Assembly (NCBI RefSeq): GCF_000473045.1
Contig: NZ_AXAY01000029.1
Coordinates: 1-64,000, forward strand
From: Bradyrhizobium sp. WSM3983
GTDB lineage: Bacteria; Pseudomonadota; Alphaproteobacteria; Rhizobiales; Xanthobacteraceae
DNA: 64,000 nt
Direction: 5' to 3'
Of the stretch, positions 39,796 to 48,471 are shown piece by piece. Each line of letters opens with the position of its first letter. Positions within the stretch are counted from its first letter, which is position 1. The notes beneath the pieces are model-generated. The model ran no database searches. It was not told where the DNA came from and was given only the letters and a program-made list of their open reading frames with translations. The position numbers and the translations under genes are program-made.

Positions 39796-41340
39796 ATGCA
39801 AACTCAATCAACGAATCTTTACGACGTCGTCATCGCCGGTGCCGGCCCCGTCGGCCTGTTTCTCGCGTGCGAGCTGCGGCTCGCCGGTGTCTCGGTGCTG
39901 GTGCTGGAGCAAGCGCAAGATCCGCATTCGGCCTTGAAGCAACTGCCATTCGGCCTGCGTGGCCTTTCGATTCCCACAACCGAGGCCTTTCACCGGCGTG
40001 GTCTGCTTGACGAAATCATCGCCGCACAGTCCACGAAGTCAGGCGCGATCAAGAGTGCTGCGCACTGGATGCAGCAGACGCGACGGCCCGCAGGTCATTT
40101 CGCCGGCATCCAGTTCTATCAGGACGATTTCGATGCCGCGAAATGGTCCTGGCGTCTGCCGACGCCGGCTGATGCCAGCGTCGCGGTCGATATGGAAACG
40201 CTCGAAACCGTGCTGGCCGGGCGCGCAAGCAGCCTCGGCGTCGAGATCCGGCGTGGTTTTGGTGTCAACGCGATTGCCGTTTCAGAAGACGATGTGACCG
40301 TGCAGGCGGCCGGCGAAACTTTTCGCGGACGCTGGCTTGTCGGTTGCGACGGCGGCCGCAGCACGGTGCGCAAGCTGTGCGGCTTCGACTTCGTCGGCAC
40401 CGATCCCGAATTCACCGGCTACTCCATCGAGGCCGAGCTGGCCGATCCGGAGAAACTAAACCCAGGCCGCAACTATACGGCCACCGGCATGTACACCTAT
40501 GCGCTGCCCGGAACGATCGCGCTGGTCGATTTCGATGCTGGCGCGTTCCATCGCACCGCGCCGATCACGATCGAGCATGTGCAGGGCGTCTTGCGCCGCG
40601 TCTCCTGCACCGACGTCACCATCAGCGAACTTCGCCTCGCCGCCACCTGGACCGATCGTGCCCGTCAGGCCACGACCTACCGCAAGGGGCGCGTGCTGCT
40701 CGCGGGCGACGCCGCGCACACCCATTCGCCGCTGGGCGGGCAGGGCCTCAATCTCGGTCTCGGCGATGCGATGAATCTCGGCTGGAAACTGGCCGCGACA
40801 ATCGGCGGCCACGCACCGGCAAAACTGCTCGATACCTATTCGCACGAGCGCCATCCCGTCGGCGCGCACATCCTCGACTGGTCGCGCGCGCAGGTCGCGA
40901 TCATGCGGCCGACGCCGGGCACGCGCGCGCTCCAGGCCATCATGCGCGATCTCATCGAGACCCGTGATGGTGCGACCTATTTCGCCGAGCGCGTGCGCGG
41001 CGTTTCGCTGCGCTACGACCTTGGCGGCCGCCATCCGCTGATCGGACGCAGCGTTCCCGATTTCGAATGGCCTGACGGCACGATGGTCGGAGAACGCTTA
41101 AGGCAGGCGCAAGGCATCCTGCTGGACTTCGACGCGCGTGCGCCGCTTCTGGCGTTTGCAGGCCGCTGGGGTGATCGGGTCGCGTATGTCGCGCGTGAGC
41201 CAAGGGATCGGCTCGGCCTGAGTGCTGTGCTGGTGCGCCCCGACGGCTTTGTCGCCTGGGCTAGTGACGGCGCACCGAATGACACGGAGGCTGCTGAGGC
41301 CGCGGCGCGTTGGTTTGGAGAACCCACAGCGCGCAGCTAA
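39796..41340 (+). CDS. FAD-dependent aromatic hydroxylase-type monooxygenase
   Basis: The 514-residue flavoprotein monooxygenase of the phenol/aklavinone hydroxylase (PheA/TfdB) class has the FAD GxGxxG motif VVIAGAGPVGLFLACELRLAG and ADP-ribose DG motif LVGCDGGRSTVRK. The second FAD motif LLAGDAAHTHSPLGGQGLNLGLGDAMNLGWKLA, followed by YSHERHPVG, is intact. The C-terminal thioredoxin-like part is shorter than in phenol hydroxylase. It hydroxylates an aromatic or polyketide substrate that cannot be named from sequence. Solo gene. Confidence 0.9.
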   Translation: MQTQSTNLYDVVIAGAGPVGLFLACELRLAGVSVLVLEQAQDPHSALKQLPFGLRGLSIPTTEAFHRRGLLDEIIAAQSTKSGAIKSAAHWMQQTRRPAGHFAGIQFYQDDFDAAKWSWRLPTPADASVAVDMETLETVLAGRASSLGVEIRRGFGVNAIAVSEDDVTVQAAGETFRGRWLVGCDGGRSTVRKLCGFDFVGTDPEFTGYSIEAELADPEKLNPGRNYTATGMYTYALPGTIALVDFDAGAFHRTAPITIEHVQGVLRRVSCTDVTISELRLAATWTDRARQATTYRKGRVLLAGDAAHTHSPLGGQGLNLGLGDAMNLGWKLAATIGGHAPAKLLDTYSHERHPVGAHILDWSRAQVAIMRPTPGTRALQAIMRDLIETRDGATYFAERVRGVSLRYDLGGRHPLIGRSVPDFEWPDGTMVGERLRQAQGILLDFDARAPLLAFAGRWGDRVAYVAREPRDRLGLSAVLVRPDGFVAWASDGAPNDTEAAEAAARWFGEPTARS

Positions 41341-41410
41341 GTCGGCGGAAGATCCAACGCGCGACATTAGCGCCGGTAAACCCATGTAGTGCAAAAAGTC
41401 GCGCGGGGAA

Positions 41411-41426
41411 TGTGAACCCGTTCACA
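41411..41426. promoter_or_regulatory. TGTGAA-N4-TTCACA palindrome (possible operator)
   Basis: A perfect 6-bp inverted repeat with spacer CCCG lies 110 bases before the DUF1127 gene. The same arms occur at 9157-9172. Regulator not identified. Confidence 0.4.
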
Positions 41427-41536
41427 CAGGGCAGCGCCGCGGCAGCAGTACCATTCAAAGGTCGGCCGAATGTCGAGAATTGTCTCGCATGGCCTGGCAG
41501 ATCCGATGAGAATCAACACCCGGGGAAGATGCTGTG

Positions 41537-41800
41537 ATGAGCATAACCTATGGTGCAACAGGACTAGGACGGACCGCGACAAGGGCGCGGCACGTTTCCA
41601 GCTTCCTCCGGCGATATTGGCGTGCGGTTCAGCAATGGCGCAGCCGTGAGAGGCTGCGAGCCGACCTGTGCAATCTCAGTGACAGGGAGCTCTTGGATAT
41701 CGGCACCACGCGCGGCGAGATCGACTACGTCGCCTCGAACCAGGGGTCCGACCCGCGAGGCGTCCGGTCCGCCGAACAAAGTCTGCCGAGAGCGCTTTAA
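41537..41800 (+). CDS. DUF1127 small protein
   Basis: The 87-residue protein has the DUF1127 core RRYWRAVQQWRSRERLRADLCNLSDRELLDIGTTRGEIDYVASN. This arginine-rich helix pair occurs in alphaproteobacterial regulators of phosphate or carbon metabolism that bind RNA through the basic face. A GTG at 41534 is one codon upstream; ATG 41537 sits eight bases after GGGGAAG. Its stop overlaps the stop of the convergent kinase gene. An operator-like palindrome lies upstream. Confidence 0.88.
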   Translation: MSITYGATGLGRTATRARHVSSFLRRYWRAVQQWRSRERLRADLCNLSDRELLDIGTTRGEIDYVASNQGSDPRGVRSAEQSLPRAL

Positions 41801-44800
41801 GCCCGCGCCACCACCGGCGTGAACACCACCTCGATCAGCGTGCCGGAATTCGCCGCACTCTTGATGTTGAACTGGGCGCGGTTGGCTTCGACCAGCGCCT
41901 TGGTCAGCGACAGGCTGAGTGCGGAACTGTCCGAGGCATCGCCCGGCGGCGGGGTGCGGAACGGCTCCATGGCGGCGGCGACTTCCTTTTCGCTCAGGCC
42001 ATGGCCGGTGTCGCGGATGCGCAGCGCGATCTCGCCGCGATCGGACAGTGCGGTCGACACGATGACCTGGCCGCCGGCGCTGGCAAGCCTGATCGAGTTC
42101 GAGATCAAATTCATGGTGACCTGGCGCAGCGCGCGCGCGTCCGCCGTGACCTGCGGCAACGCATGCGCGAGCGAGGTGCGGATGATGATGCGCTCGCGGT
42201 TGGCCTGCGGCTGCATCACGGTGACACAGGCCTCGACCAGATCGTTGAGGTTGAGGTTCGCGAAATTGAGATCGAGCTTGCCGGTCTCGATCCGCGACAG
42301 CTCCAGCAGATCATCGATGATGGTGATCACGCGCTCGCCGGAGGCGCGGATGTCCTTCATGTATTCGCCGTAGCGCTCGTTGCCGAGCGTGCCGAAACGC
42401 TCGGAGATCATCACCTCGGCAAAGCCGATGATGGCGTTGAGCGGCGTGCGGATCTCGTGGCTGATCCGCGCCAGCATGTCGGCCTTGGCGTTCGCCGCGC
42501 CGTCGACCAGACGCCGCGCCTGCGTCAGCTCGCTCTCGCCCTTCTTGCTGTGCGAGAGATCGCGGAACACCGCGAAGAAGTTCGGGCCATCGGGCCGCGT
42601 GCGGCCCATGATCATGGCGAGCGGAAGCACGCCGCCCTTCTTCTCGCGTCCGAGCACCTCGCGGCCATGGTCGAGCAGGCTCGCAATGTCCTGGCTCTTG
42701 AGGCTTTCGAGATAGTCGATGACGATCTGCTGGCTCTCGGGCGCGAACAGCGTCAGCAAATTCTGCTGCATCAGCGCCTCGCCGTCATAGCCGAACAGCG
42801 CTTCGGCGCTGCGGTTGCAGGCGTGGATGTTGCCTTCGGCATCGAACATCACGATGCCCTCGGCCGTGGTGTCGAGGATCGCGGCGAGATCTTCCGCGTC
42901 GGCATCGCCGGCCTCCTGCTCGGCCTCGGGCTCCGGCAGGTCGGGGATCACCACCATCGGCTCCGCCATCAAAGGCGCCGCGACAACAGGCGCAGCCTGC
43001 GGCAGCGCGCAGATCAGCGCATGGGCGCTGGTGCCGTCCCAGTCGATCGTGTGCAGATGCGCTTCCGTGGTCGCGAGCGGCTGCTCGCCGTTCGCCATCG
43101 CTGCGCTGATCGTCACCGGCGTGCCGGCCTGCGACGTGCTGCTGGCGGCGGAGACGCCCGGCTCGACATAGAGCGCATCCAGCCCGCCGGCATCTTCCAG
43201 CGCGGTAAGGCTCGCATAGCCCATCCGGGTGAGGAAGGAGGGATTGGCGTAGAGCAGGCGATCGAGCCGGTAGATCAGCATGCCCGTTGGCACCAGATCG
43301 AGCAGCGCGCGGTCGCGCGTGCTGTGGCCGTGCGCGGGCGGCGCGGGTTCGGTCAGCCATTCGGCTGCGGCCGGCGGCGCCTCGGGCGTCGGCACTTCCT
43401 GCGCGATCTCGTCCGCCGGCGGCTCGGCCGCAGCGGATGCGATCTGTTCGCGCTCGCGTTCGAGCCGCTCGGACAATTGCCGCGCGAGCTCGTTGAACGC
43501 GCTGTTCTCGACCGGCGTCAGCGTCGGTGATCTCTGATCACCAAGTGATCTCTGATCACTAAGTGATCTCTGATCACTAAGTGATCTCTGATCACTAAGT
43601 GATCTAAGATCACCGGGGGCGCGGAACGGCACGACATTCGGAGGCGTTTCCACTGGCGTTTCCGGATCGGTTGGGTGTGAATTCGCTTCGGTTGTTGGTT
43701 CGGGCAGTTCGGCTACAGGCTCAATTGTTGGTTCAGGCTCAGGCGCGGGCGGCTCGACCGGCGGAGGCGGAGCCTCTGCCTCGGACTTGGCCTCCGGCTC
43801 CGGATCAGGCTCGACCGCATCCGCCGAAAGGCGGCGCTGCGCGCGCGGCTCGGCGAACAGCTCGTAGCGGCGCAACGCATCGAGCCTGTTGAGCCCGTCG
43901 AGATCGCGGCAAACGCCAAAACCCTTGAAGCCCGCAAAATTGCGCGCGCGGTCGTAGACCGGCAGGCCTGCAAGCTCGACCGGCAGATGCTCGCCGCCAT
44001 CGGCCGGCCAGTTCACGGTGATGCCTGCCCAAGTATCGTGGCTGGCGAGTGCCTGCGCGACGCGCCCGTCCGGATCGAGCGCAAATTCGTCGGCGATCTC
44101 GCGCCAGGGCCGCCCGAAGCCGGCCGCGGTGTGCGCGCCGATCAGGCGAATGAATTCGCCGGACGCCAGCACAAAGCGTCCCTCCGCATCCATCTGCCAC
44201 AGGAAACGCAGCGGGTGCTGGCGCGGTGTCTCCGCTTGGGCGGGCGACTCGACCATGTGGCTTGTGATCGGCGCGGGTTGCGGCGGCACGATGGCTACGG
44301 GCGGGTTTTCAACCGCTGTTTCCAGCTCGGCAAAGGCGTCGAACAGGTCGATTCCCGCCGATTCGTTCGCGGGCCGCGTCTCGACGGCCTGCGGCATGGG
44401 CTCGACCGGCGCTGGCGGGGCAGGGGCCGGCGCCATTTCAGGCTCCGCAACTGGCGCAGCAACCGGCGTGCTCTCAGCCGCAGGCGCAGCTTGCGCAACC
44501 ACAGGCTCGATCAGCGCGACCAGTCCGACATCGGCACCCGTGCCGACCCGTTGCAGCACCATGTTGCCGATGCCGATGGGCAACTCGACGCGGCCTGTCG
44601 CCAGCGCATCGGTGCGCGCCTGCTCGAGGCCGGCCTCGCCGAGATTGCGAAAGCCGCGCAGGGGCCGGGCCGCCTCGCTCGCGCCGATGAACAGGCCGTC
44701 GGGCGCGAAGGCCGCCATTGGCACCGTCGCGCCGTCGACCAGCCGAAGCAGCCGCTCGACCAGCGGCATGGTGCGGCTGCCTGCATCCATCGCGGTGACG

Positions 44801-45147
44801 AGCACGGCTTCGCGGCCATCGGCAAAGGAGAGCCGCGCGCAGGCGCAGGTCATCAGCGTGCCGAGCGCGGCGCCAAAGCCGCGCAGCCGCTCGAGCCTGA
44901 CCGCACCGCTGGCCGACAGCTGGCGGGCGAGCCGGGTGACCTGGCGGCGATGGCTGTCGGCGGGTCCGAATGTCTTTTGCGCGAGGATAGCCGCATTGGC
45001 CGCGCCGAAGAATTTTGCGCCGACCGCATTGGCCCACAGCACGCGGGTGCCGTCGAGCGACCAGAGCCAGGCGGGCAGCGGAGAGGTCGCATGCACGGAC
45101 AACCGCGGATCACCGACGCCTCGCAACTGGAAATCCGAATTCGTCAT
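41797..45147 (-). CDS. large PAS sensor histidine kinase, PdhS/PleC-like
   Basis: The protein is about 1116 residues. The N-terminal ~230 residues are poorly conserved, then come Pro/Ala/Glu-rich linkers and two or three PAS-like regions. HisKA (ISHEIRTPLNAIIGFAEVMISERFG with the phospho-His near residue 900) and an HATPase domain (NLISNSIRLA, DTGHGLS) follow. The HEIRTPLNAIIGFAEVM-ERFG-NERYGEYMKDI block is typical of the PleC/DivJ/PdhS kinases that feed DivK in alphaproteobacterial cell-cycle and polarity control. The G2 glycines look degenerate. No transmembrane segment is seen, as in PdhS. A GTG at 45180 is an alternative start. Confidence 0.85.
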   Translation of the reverse strand: MTNSDFQLRGVGDPRLSVHATSPLPAWLWSLDGTRVLWANAVGAKFFGAANAAILAQKTFGPADSHRRQVTRLARQLSASGAVRLERLRGFGAALGTLMTCACARLSFADGREAVLVTAMDAGSRTMPLVERLLRLVDGATVPMAAFAPDGLFIGASEAARPLRGFRNLGEAGLEQARTDALATGRVELPIGIGNMVLQRVGTGADVGLVALIEPVVAQAAPAAESTPVAAPVAEPEMAPAPAPPAPVEPMPQAVETRPANESAGIDLFDAFAELETAVENPPVAIVPPQPAPITSHMVESPAQAETPRQHPLRFLWQMDAEGRFVLASGEFIRLIGAHTAAGFGRPWREIADEFALDPDGRVAQALASHDTWAGITVNWPADGGEHLPVELAGLPVYDRARNFAGFKGFGVCRDLDGLNRLDALRRYELFAEPRAQRRLSADAVEPDPEPEAKSEAEAPPPPVEPPAPEPEPTIEPVAELPEPTTEANSHPTDPETPVETPPNVVPFRAPGDLRSLSDQRSLSDQRSLSDQRSLGDQRSPTLTPVENSAFNELARQLSERLEREREQIASAAAEPPADEIAQEVPTPEAPPAAAEWLTEPAPPAHGHSTRDRALLDLVPTGMLIYRLDRLLYANPSFLTRMGYASLTALEDAGGLDALYVEPGVSAASSTSQAGTPVTISAAMANGEQPLATTEAHLHTIDWDGTSAHALICALPQAAPVVAAPLMAEPMVVIPDLPEPEAEQEAGDADAEDLAAILDTTAEGIVMFDAEGNIHACNRSAEALFGYDGEALMQQNLLTLFAPESQQIVIDYLESLKSQDIASLLDHGREVLGREKKGGVLPLAMIMGRTRPDGPNFFAVFRDLSHSKKGESELTQARRLVDGAANAKADMLARISHEIRTPLNAIIGFAEVMISERFGTLGNERYGEYMKDIRASGERVITIIDDLLELSRIETGKLDLNFANLNLNDLVEACVTVMQPQANRERIIIRTSLAHALPQVTADARALRQVTMNLISNSIRLASAGGQVIVSTALSDRGEIALRIRDTGHGLSEKEVAAAMEPFRTPPPGDASDSSALSLSLTKALVEANRAQFNIKSAANSGTLIEVVFTPVVARA
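43527..43613. repeat. in-frame minisatellite of palindromic 18-mers
   Basis: Five units of 18 bp, of which the three middle ones are exact (AAGTGATCTCTGATCACT) and the first and last slightly changed. Each unit is a palindrome (AGTGATC-TCT-GATCACT). On the coding (minus) strand it encodes LRSLSDQR-type repeats in the linker ahead of the kinase PAS region. Six residues per unit keep the frame for any copy number. Confidence 0.9.
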
Positions 45148-45180
45148 CCGACCGGCTTGTATCTCGCTGTCACGCTTCAC

Positions 45181-45810
45181 GCCAAAGCTGCCGGGAATGA
45201 CAGCCTTAAGAAAGGGTTACTATCGCCCGCGGGCGCGGGCAGGTCCACGGCTCCAGCCTAGGCGGGGAGCCCTAATGCCGCGATAACCTTAATCCGGCTG
45301 AACCCGCAAGCCGCCGCGTCATTGCATCCGCAGGATTCGCAAGAGGGCCGGGCGTGCGACCAAGCCGAAGCACTAGCTCCCGCCGTCCCTTGGCTTGAAC
45401 TGATCGGGCCGCGGGCTCGGTCTAACCTCTCCCGCTTGCGGGAGAGGTCGCGCCAAGGCGCGGGCTCTCTCCTCTTGGGGGCTCTCGCGAGTGGAGGCAC
45501 CCTCTCCCCAACCCTCTCCCGCAGGCGGGAGAGGGCGCAGACCGCCTTTCGTGGCACACCCCCTGGTTCCCCATCCCGGGAACCTCACCCTCACCGAGAT
45601 TAAATTTCGCGGCGCATCCCCGGATCGCGGTGCGCTGCACAATGTTGACATGTTAGGCAGGAATAGTAGTGGGCGCTGGACGAGCCATCTCGTTTGTTTT
45701 GCGTTTCCAGTCTTTCGTACCCGCCAAGTCGTAACAAGAAATGGCCCCGATCGGGTCGGCGGGCGCGCCAGAAGGCCCACTCCATTTTACTTTTATCGTG
45801 AGGGACAACC
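45181..45810. other. gene-free interval before the phasin, repeat-rich
   Basis: The 600 bases contain two CTCTCCCGCTTGCGGGAGAGG-type hairpins (45425-45447 and around 45505-45535) and no credible gene. The segment after 45600 is less repetitive and should carry the phasin promoter; I recognise no sigma consensus there. Confidence 0.55.
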
Positions 45811-46245
45811 ATGACAGGTGCGACTGATCCGTTTTCTGCCTCGATCATTCCGTTCGAGGTCCCCGAGCAGATGCGTGCGTTCGCCGAAAAGGGCGTGTCG
45901 CAGGCCCGCGAGAACTACGCCAAGTTCAAGGACGCCGCCGAGACCCACAACGGCACCGTCGAGGCCGTGTTCGCCTGCGCCTCCAAGGGCGCGAGCGAGT
46001 ACACCGCCAAGCTGATGGAGTTCGCCAAGGCCAACATCACGGCCCATCTCGACTTCACCCAGCAGCTGTTCGGGCTGAAGTCGCCGACCGATGCGTTCCA
46101 GCTGTGGACCAACCACACCCGCACCCAGCTCGAGACCTTCCAGGCCCAGGCCAAGGAGCTCGCCGAGATCGCCCAGCGCATCGCCGCCGAGACCGCCGAG
46201 CCGATCAAGGCCAGCGCCGCGAAGTTCGCGCCGCCCGCCGCCTGA
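45811..46245 (+). CDS. phasin family protein (PHB granule-associated)
   Basis: The 144-residue amphipathic all-helical protein contains IIPFEVPEQMRAFAEKGVSQARENYAKFKDAAETHNGTVEAVFA and LMEFAKANITAHLDFTQQLFGLKSPTDAFQLWTNHTRTQLETFQAQAKELAEIAQRI. Phasins coat polyhydroxybutyrate granules and stimulate their formation. The whole protein is one heptad-like helix series with a C-terminal Ala/Pro tail. A perfect terminator follows 26 bases later. The thiolase at 38348 could feed the same PHB pathway, but it is not linked. Confidence 0.88.
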   Translation: MTGATDPFSASIIPFEVPEQMRAFAEKGVSQARENYAKFKDAAETHNGTVEAVFACASKGASEYTAKLMEFAKANITAHLDFTQQLFGLKSPTDAFQLWTNHTRTQLETFQAQAKELAEIAQRIAAETAEPIKASAAKFAPPAA

Positions 46246-46270
46246 ACGGATCGGGTCTGAATTGATCAAG

Positions 46271-46297
46271 AAACCCGGGCCCCGCGGCCCGGGTTTT
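46271..46297 (+). terminator. intrinsic terminator of the phasin gene
   Basis: AAACCCGGGCC (46271-46281) pairs perfectly with GGCCCGGGTTT (46286-46296) around a CCGC loop and is followed by TTTTCTT. Confidence 0.92.
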
Positions 46298-46299
46298 CT

Positions 46300-46588
46300 T
46301 CACCTCTCCCGCTTGCGGGAGAGGTCGGCGCTCCGGGCGATGCGAGGCAACGTCCCGCGCGCCGGGTGAGGGCTCTCTCCCCACGGGGAGTTTCCCCGCG
46401 GGCCGGAGAAGCAGCGCAACACCCTTATGATCGCCAACCGGCCCGATTTCATCGCGCTGAGGGCGACTTACCCCGGTTTTTCGTCTGTTTGCGGCCTTGC
46501 CAAAAACGGCCGTTGCACCTAGTTTCCGCCCCGTCCAGCCCCCTCGGTGACCGGCCTGTTTAAGGCGCCCAAGGCGGCTCGCAAGGAT
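46300..46588. repeat. CTCTCCC-type repeat and gene-free stretch before tRNA-His
   Basis: CCTCTCCCGCTTGCGGGAGAGG (46302-46325) and GAGGGCTCTCTCCCC / GGGGAGTTTCCCCGCGG belong to the dispersed hairpin family. The remainder to the tRNA holds no gene. Confidence 0.6.
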
Positions 46589-46665
46589 GCAGTTGTAGCT
46601 CAGTTGGTTAGAGCGCCTGTCTGTGGAACAGGAGGTCGGTGGTTCGAGCCCACCCAACTGTACCA
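46589..46665 (+). tRNA. tRNA-His (GUG)
   Basis: A cloverleaf with all arms: acceptor GCAGTTG with CAACTGT, D arm AGCTCAGTTGGTTAGAGC, anticodon stem CCTGT/ACAGG around loop CTGTGGA (anticodon GTG), T arm GGTGG-TTCGAGC-CCACC, and encoded CCA. Discriminator base 73 is A and no G-1 is encoded, as known for alphaproteobacterial tRNA-His, whose HisRS does not need G-1. It is the left border of the accessory-looking block. Confidence 0.97.
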
Positions 46666-46906
46666 GCGAAATCAATAACTTATTCCAATCTTCGCTGGAA
46701 GCCAACGACCACTAGCTACCAGATAGCTACCACGACGACGGAAACGCGGTCTGGTTCTAAAAGCAGTCATTCGTAATGACGGGGGTCACCTCCCTGTACC
46801 CGCTGATCGCGGCGGCCTGTCAAGGTCAGCGTCTACCCGGTTCGCAATGCGCTATCGGTAGCGAGCCAAAGACGTTCATGGAAAAGCAAGCCAGGCGAAA
46901 AAGATC

Positions 46907-47581
46907 GTGAGCTTCTTCGAGCGTCTAAAGACAGAAGCATCCGCTGAGTGGCGGGCCTACACCGAGCATCCCTTCACAAACGGATTGGCAGACGGCTCCC
47001 TCCCCGAAGCGGCGTTTCGCCACTACCTCGTTCAGGACTACCTGTTCCTCATCGAGTTTGCTCGCGCCTACGCGCTCTCGGTCTACAAGTCGCCCAAACT
47101 TGCCGACATGCGCGAAGCAGCGGCCGGCCTTTCGGCCATCCTTGATGTCGAGATGAACCTACATGTGAAGCTCTGTGCCGATTGGGGTCTATCCCCGAGC
47201 GACCTGGAACAAGCCCCTCCGGCGGTCGAGATGCTGGCCTATACACGCTACGTGCTTGACGCAGGAATGCGCGGCGATCTGCTAGCGCTCAACGTGGCGC
47301 TTGCCCCCTGCGTGATCGGGTACGCCGAGATCGCAACGCGGCTCGCCTCGCGACTCGAAGCGGACGCTGCGACGAACTCCTATCGCGTTTGGATCGCCGA
47401 GTACGCCGGCGTGCAGTACCAAGAGGTCGCGGCAAAAGCGCGGGCGCACATGGAGCATCTCGCCAATCTCTACGCCACGCCGGCCCGCGAGGCAGAGCTG
47501 ATTACAATCTTCAAGGAAGCCACCCGACTTGAGGCAGACTTCTGGGAGATGGGCTGGCGCGCGGGCCAGCGTGTTGAATAA
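46907..47581 (+). CDS. tenA: TenA-like aminopyrimidine aminohydrolase / thiaminase II
   Basis: The 224-residue all-helical TenA fold salvages thiamine degradation products by removing the amino group of aminopyrimidines. The pocket residues are visible: LPEAAFRHYLVQDYLFLIEFARAYAL (Asp), APCVIGYAEIATRL (catalytic Cys), and EADFWEMGWRAG (Glu). No other thiamine gene or typical TPP riboswitch is present. It starts with a GTG and lies directly after tRNA-His, which suggests acquisition. The flanking sequence is less repeat-dense. Confidence 0.88.
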   Translation: MSFFERLKTEASAEWRAYTEHPFTNGLADGSLPEAAFRHYLVQDYLFLIEFARAYALSVYKSPKLADMREAAAGLSAILDVEMNLHVKLCADWGLSPSDLEQAPPAVEMLAYTRYVLDAGMRGDLLALNVALAPCVIGYAEIATRLASRLEADAATNSYRVWIAEYAGVQYQEVAAKARAHMEHLANLYATPAREAELITIFKEATRLEADFWEMGWRAGQRVE

Positions 47582-47602
47582 CCCTTTCGGCAATCGTCAG
47601 GA

Positions 47603-47625
47603 TTACGGTGACACTGTCACCGTAA
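47603..47625. repeat. TTACGGTGACA palindrome
   Basis: TTACGGTGACA-C-TGTCACCGTAA is a perfect inverted repeat 21 bases after the tenA stop. It is the core of the larger elements at 47770-47858 and 48705-48814. It could also act as a transcription stop, but no T-run follows. Confidence 0.8.
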
Positions 47626-47769
47626 CTCCGCTTAGGGTCAAAATGCGAAGAACTCGACCTAAGCTAATGTGGTTCGCTATGCCTCGCTGAGCAGACCCGA
47701 GCCAGGCGCTGCGCAATTGCAGCTGTGAGCCAAACCCAGACATGCAACGTACTCAGCAGGATTACGGGA

Positions 47770-47858
47770 TTACGGTGACAGTGCACTAAACTCCCAGACC
47801 TGCAGGGCGCGGGCCATCCACAGCGTTGGAAGGCCAATTTTGTGCACTGTCACCGTAA
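47770..47858. repeat. REP-like element with 17-bp inverted ends
   Basis: TTACGGTGACAGTGCAC (47770-47786) and GTGCACTGTCACCGTAA (47842-47858) are perfect inverted arms 55 bases apart. After the left arm comes TAAACTC; before the right arm, GGCCAATTTT. A second copy at 48705-48814 shares both flanks. TTACGGTGACAGT-type arms resemble REP sequences mobilised by RAYT transposases; no transposase is present here. Confidence 0.75.
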
Positions 47859-47898
47859 CTCCCGCCTCGCGTGGGTCTCTCAAATTCCATTGGTGAAG

Positions 47899-48471
47899 TC
47901 AGGCAGGGAGCTCAGCTCTATTTCGATTCTGATATGCCATTAAGCCGAGGCCGCAGAAGCCGAGCATAATCATCGCCCATGTTGAGGCTTCGGGGACGGC
48001 GGAAATTGTGCCGCTGAAATTAGTATAGCTGTTGCCGTTGTTTGTGTAGACGTCTCCGCCATCAATGGTACCGCCGCTGAATCCGACTAGTGATCCGGGA
48101 GTTGTTATCCTGAACAGGAGCTCGATCATTTCAAATGCAACTATACCGCCGGGAAAGTCGTAGCGGTGGCCCGAACCAACGAGATAATCCGGAAAAAAGA
48201 ATATCTCGTCGAATATGATAGGTCCGAATGGAATCCCTGCGGTAGTGAAGTCCGAAAAGAATGGTATCTGAACGTCAAACGCAGTGACTGAACCAGTAGC
48301 GGTATCGACACCGATGGTGCCCGAAAAAGACTGAGTGGAGTTATCGGCAGTATATGTGGCCTGCCCCCGAATGTCGAAGGTCACGACTGACGCCATTGCG
48401 GCAGGCACGGTAAGCGCGGGCATTGTGAGCGCTATCAGTGCAACCAGAATAGGAATACCAATATTCTTCAT
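47899..48471 (-). CDS. PEP-CTERM sorting-domain protein
   Basis: The 190-residue exported protein has an N-terminal signal (IGIPILVALIALTMPALTVPAAMA) and ends AVPEASTWAMIMLGFCGLGLMAYQNRNR, a PEP-CTERM signal (VPEP-like motif, hydrophobic helix, basic tail) that an exosortase (EpsH) would process. The mature part is beta-rich and Gly/Asp/Asn/Thr-rich (SGTIGVDTATGSVTAFDVQIPF), like other PEP-CTERM surface proteins. No exosortase gene is in the window, so the sorting partner must be elsewhere or absent. Confidence 0.85.
   Translation of the reverse strand: MKNIGIPILVALIALTMPALTVPAAMASVVTFDIRGQATYTADNSTQSFSGTIGVDTATGSVTAFDVQIPFFSDFTTAGIPFGPIIFDEIFFFPDYLVGSGHRYDFPGGIVAFEMIELLFRITTPGSLVGFSGGTIDGGDVYTNNGNSYTNFSGTISAVPEASTWAMIMLGFCGLGLMAYQNRNRAELPA

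Noticed and set aside
43527..43613. Possible CRISPR array
   Set aside because: Units are contiguous 18-mers with no spacers and lie inside a reading frame.
46205..46705. 166-codon minus-strand frame containing GGLEPPTSCSTDRRSNQLSYNC
   Set aside because: This is the antisense translation of tRNA-His, a well-known spurious protein.
46600..46740. Possible attachment site at the tRNA-His 3' end
   Set aside because: No second copy of the tRNA 3' end is seen in the window and no integrase is present, so a phage-type att site cannot be claimed. A CCAGCGAA/TTCGCTGG hairpin starts at the CCA end, but it has no T-run.
46740..46906. Possible TPP riboswitch before tenA
   Set aside because: A GGGGGTCACCTCCCTGTACCCGC stretch is vaguely similar, but the CUGAGA and the second conserved TPP-binding core are not found.
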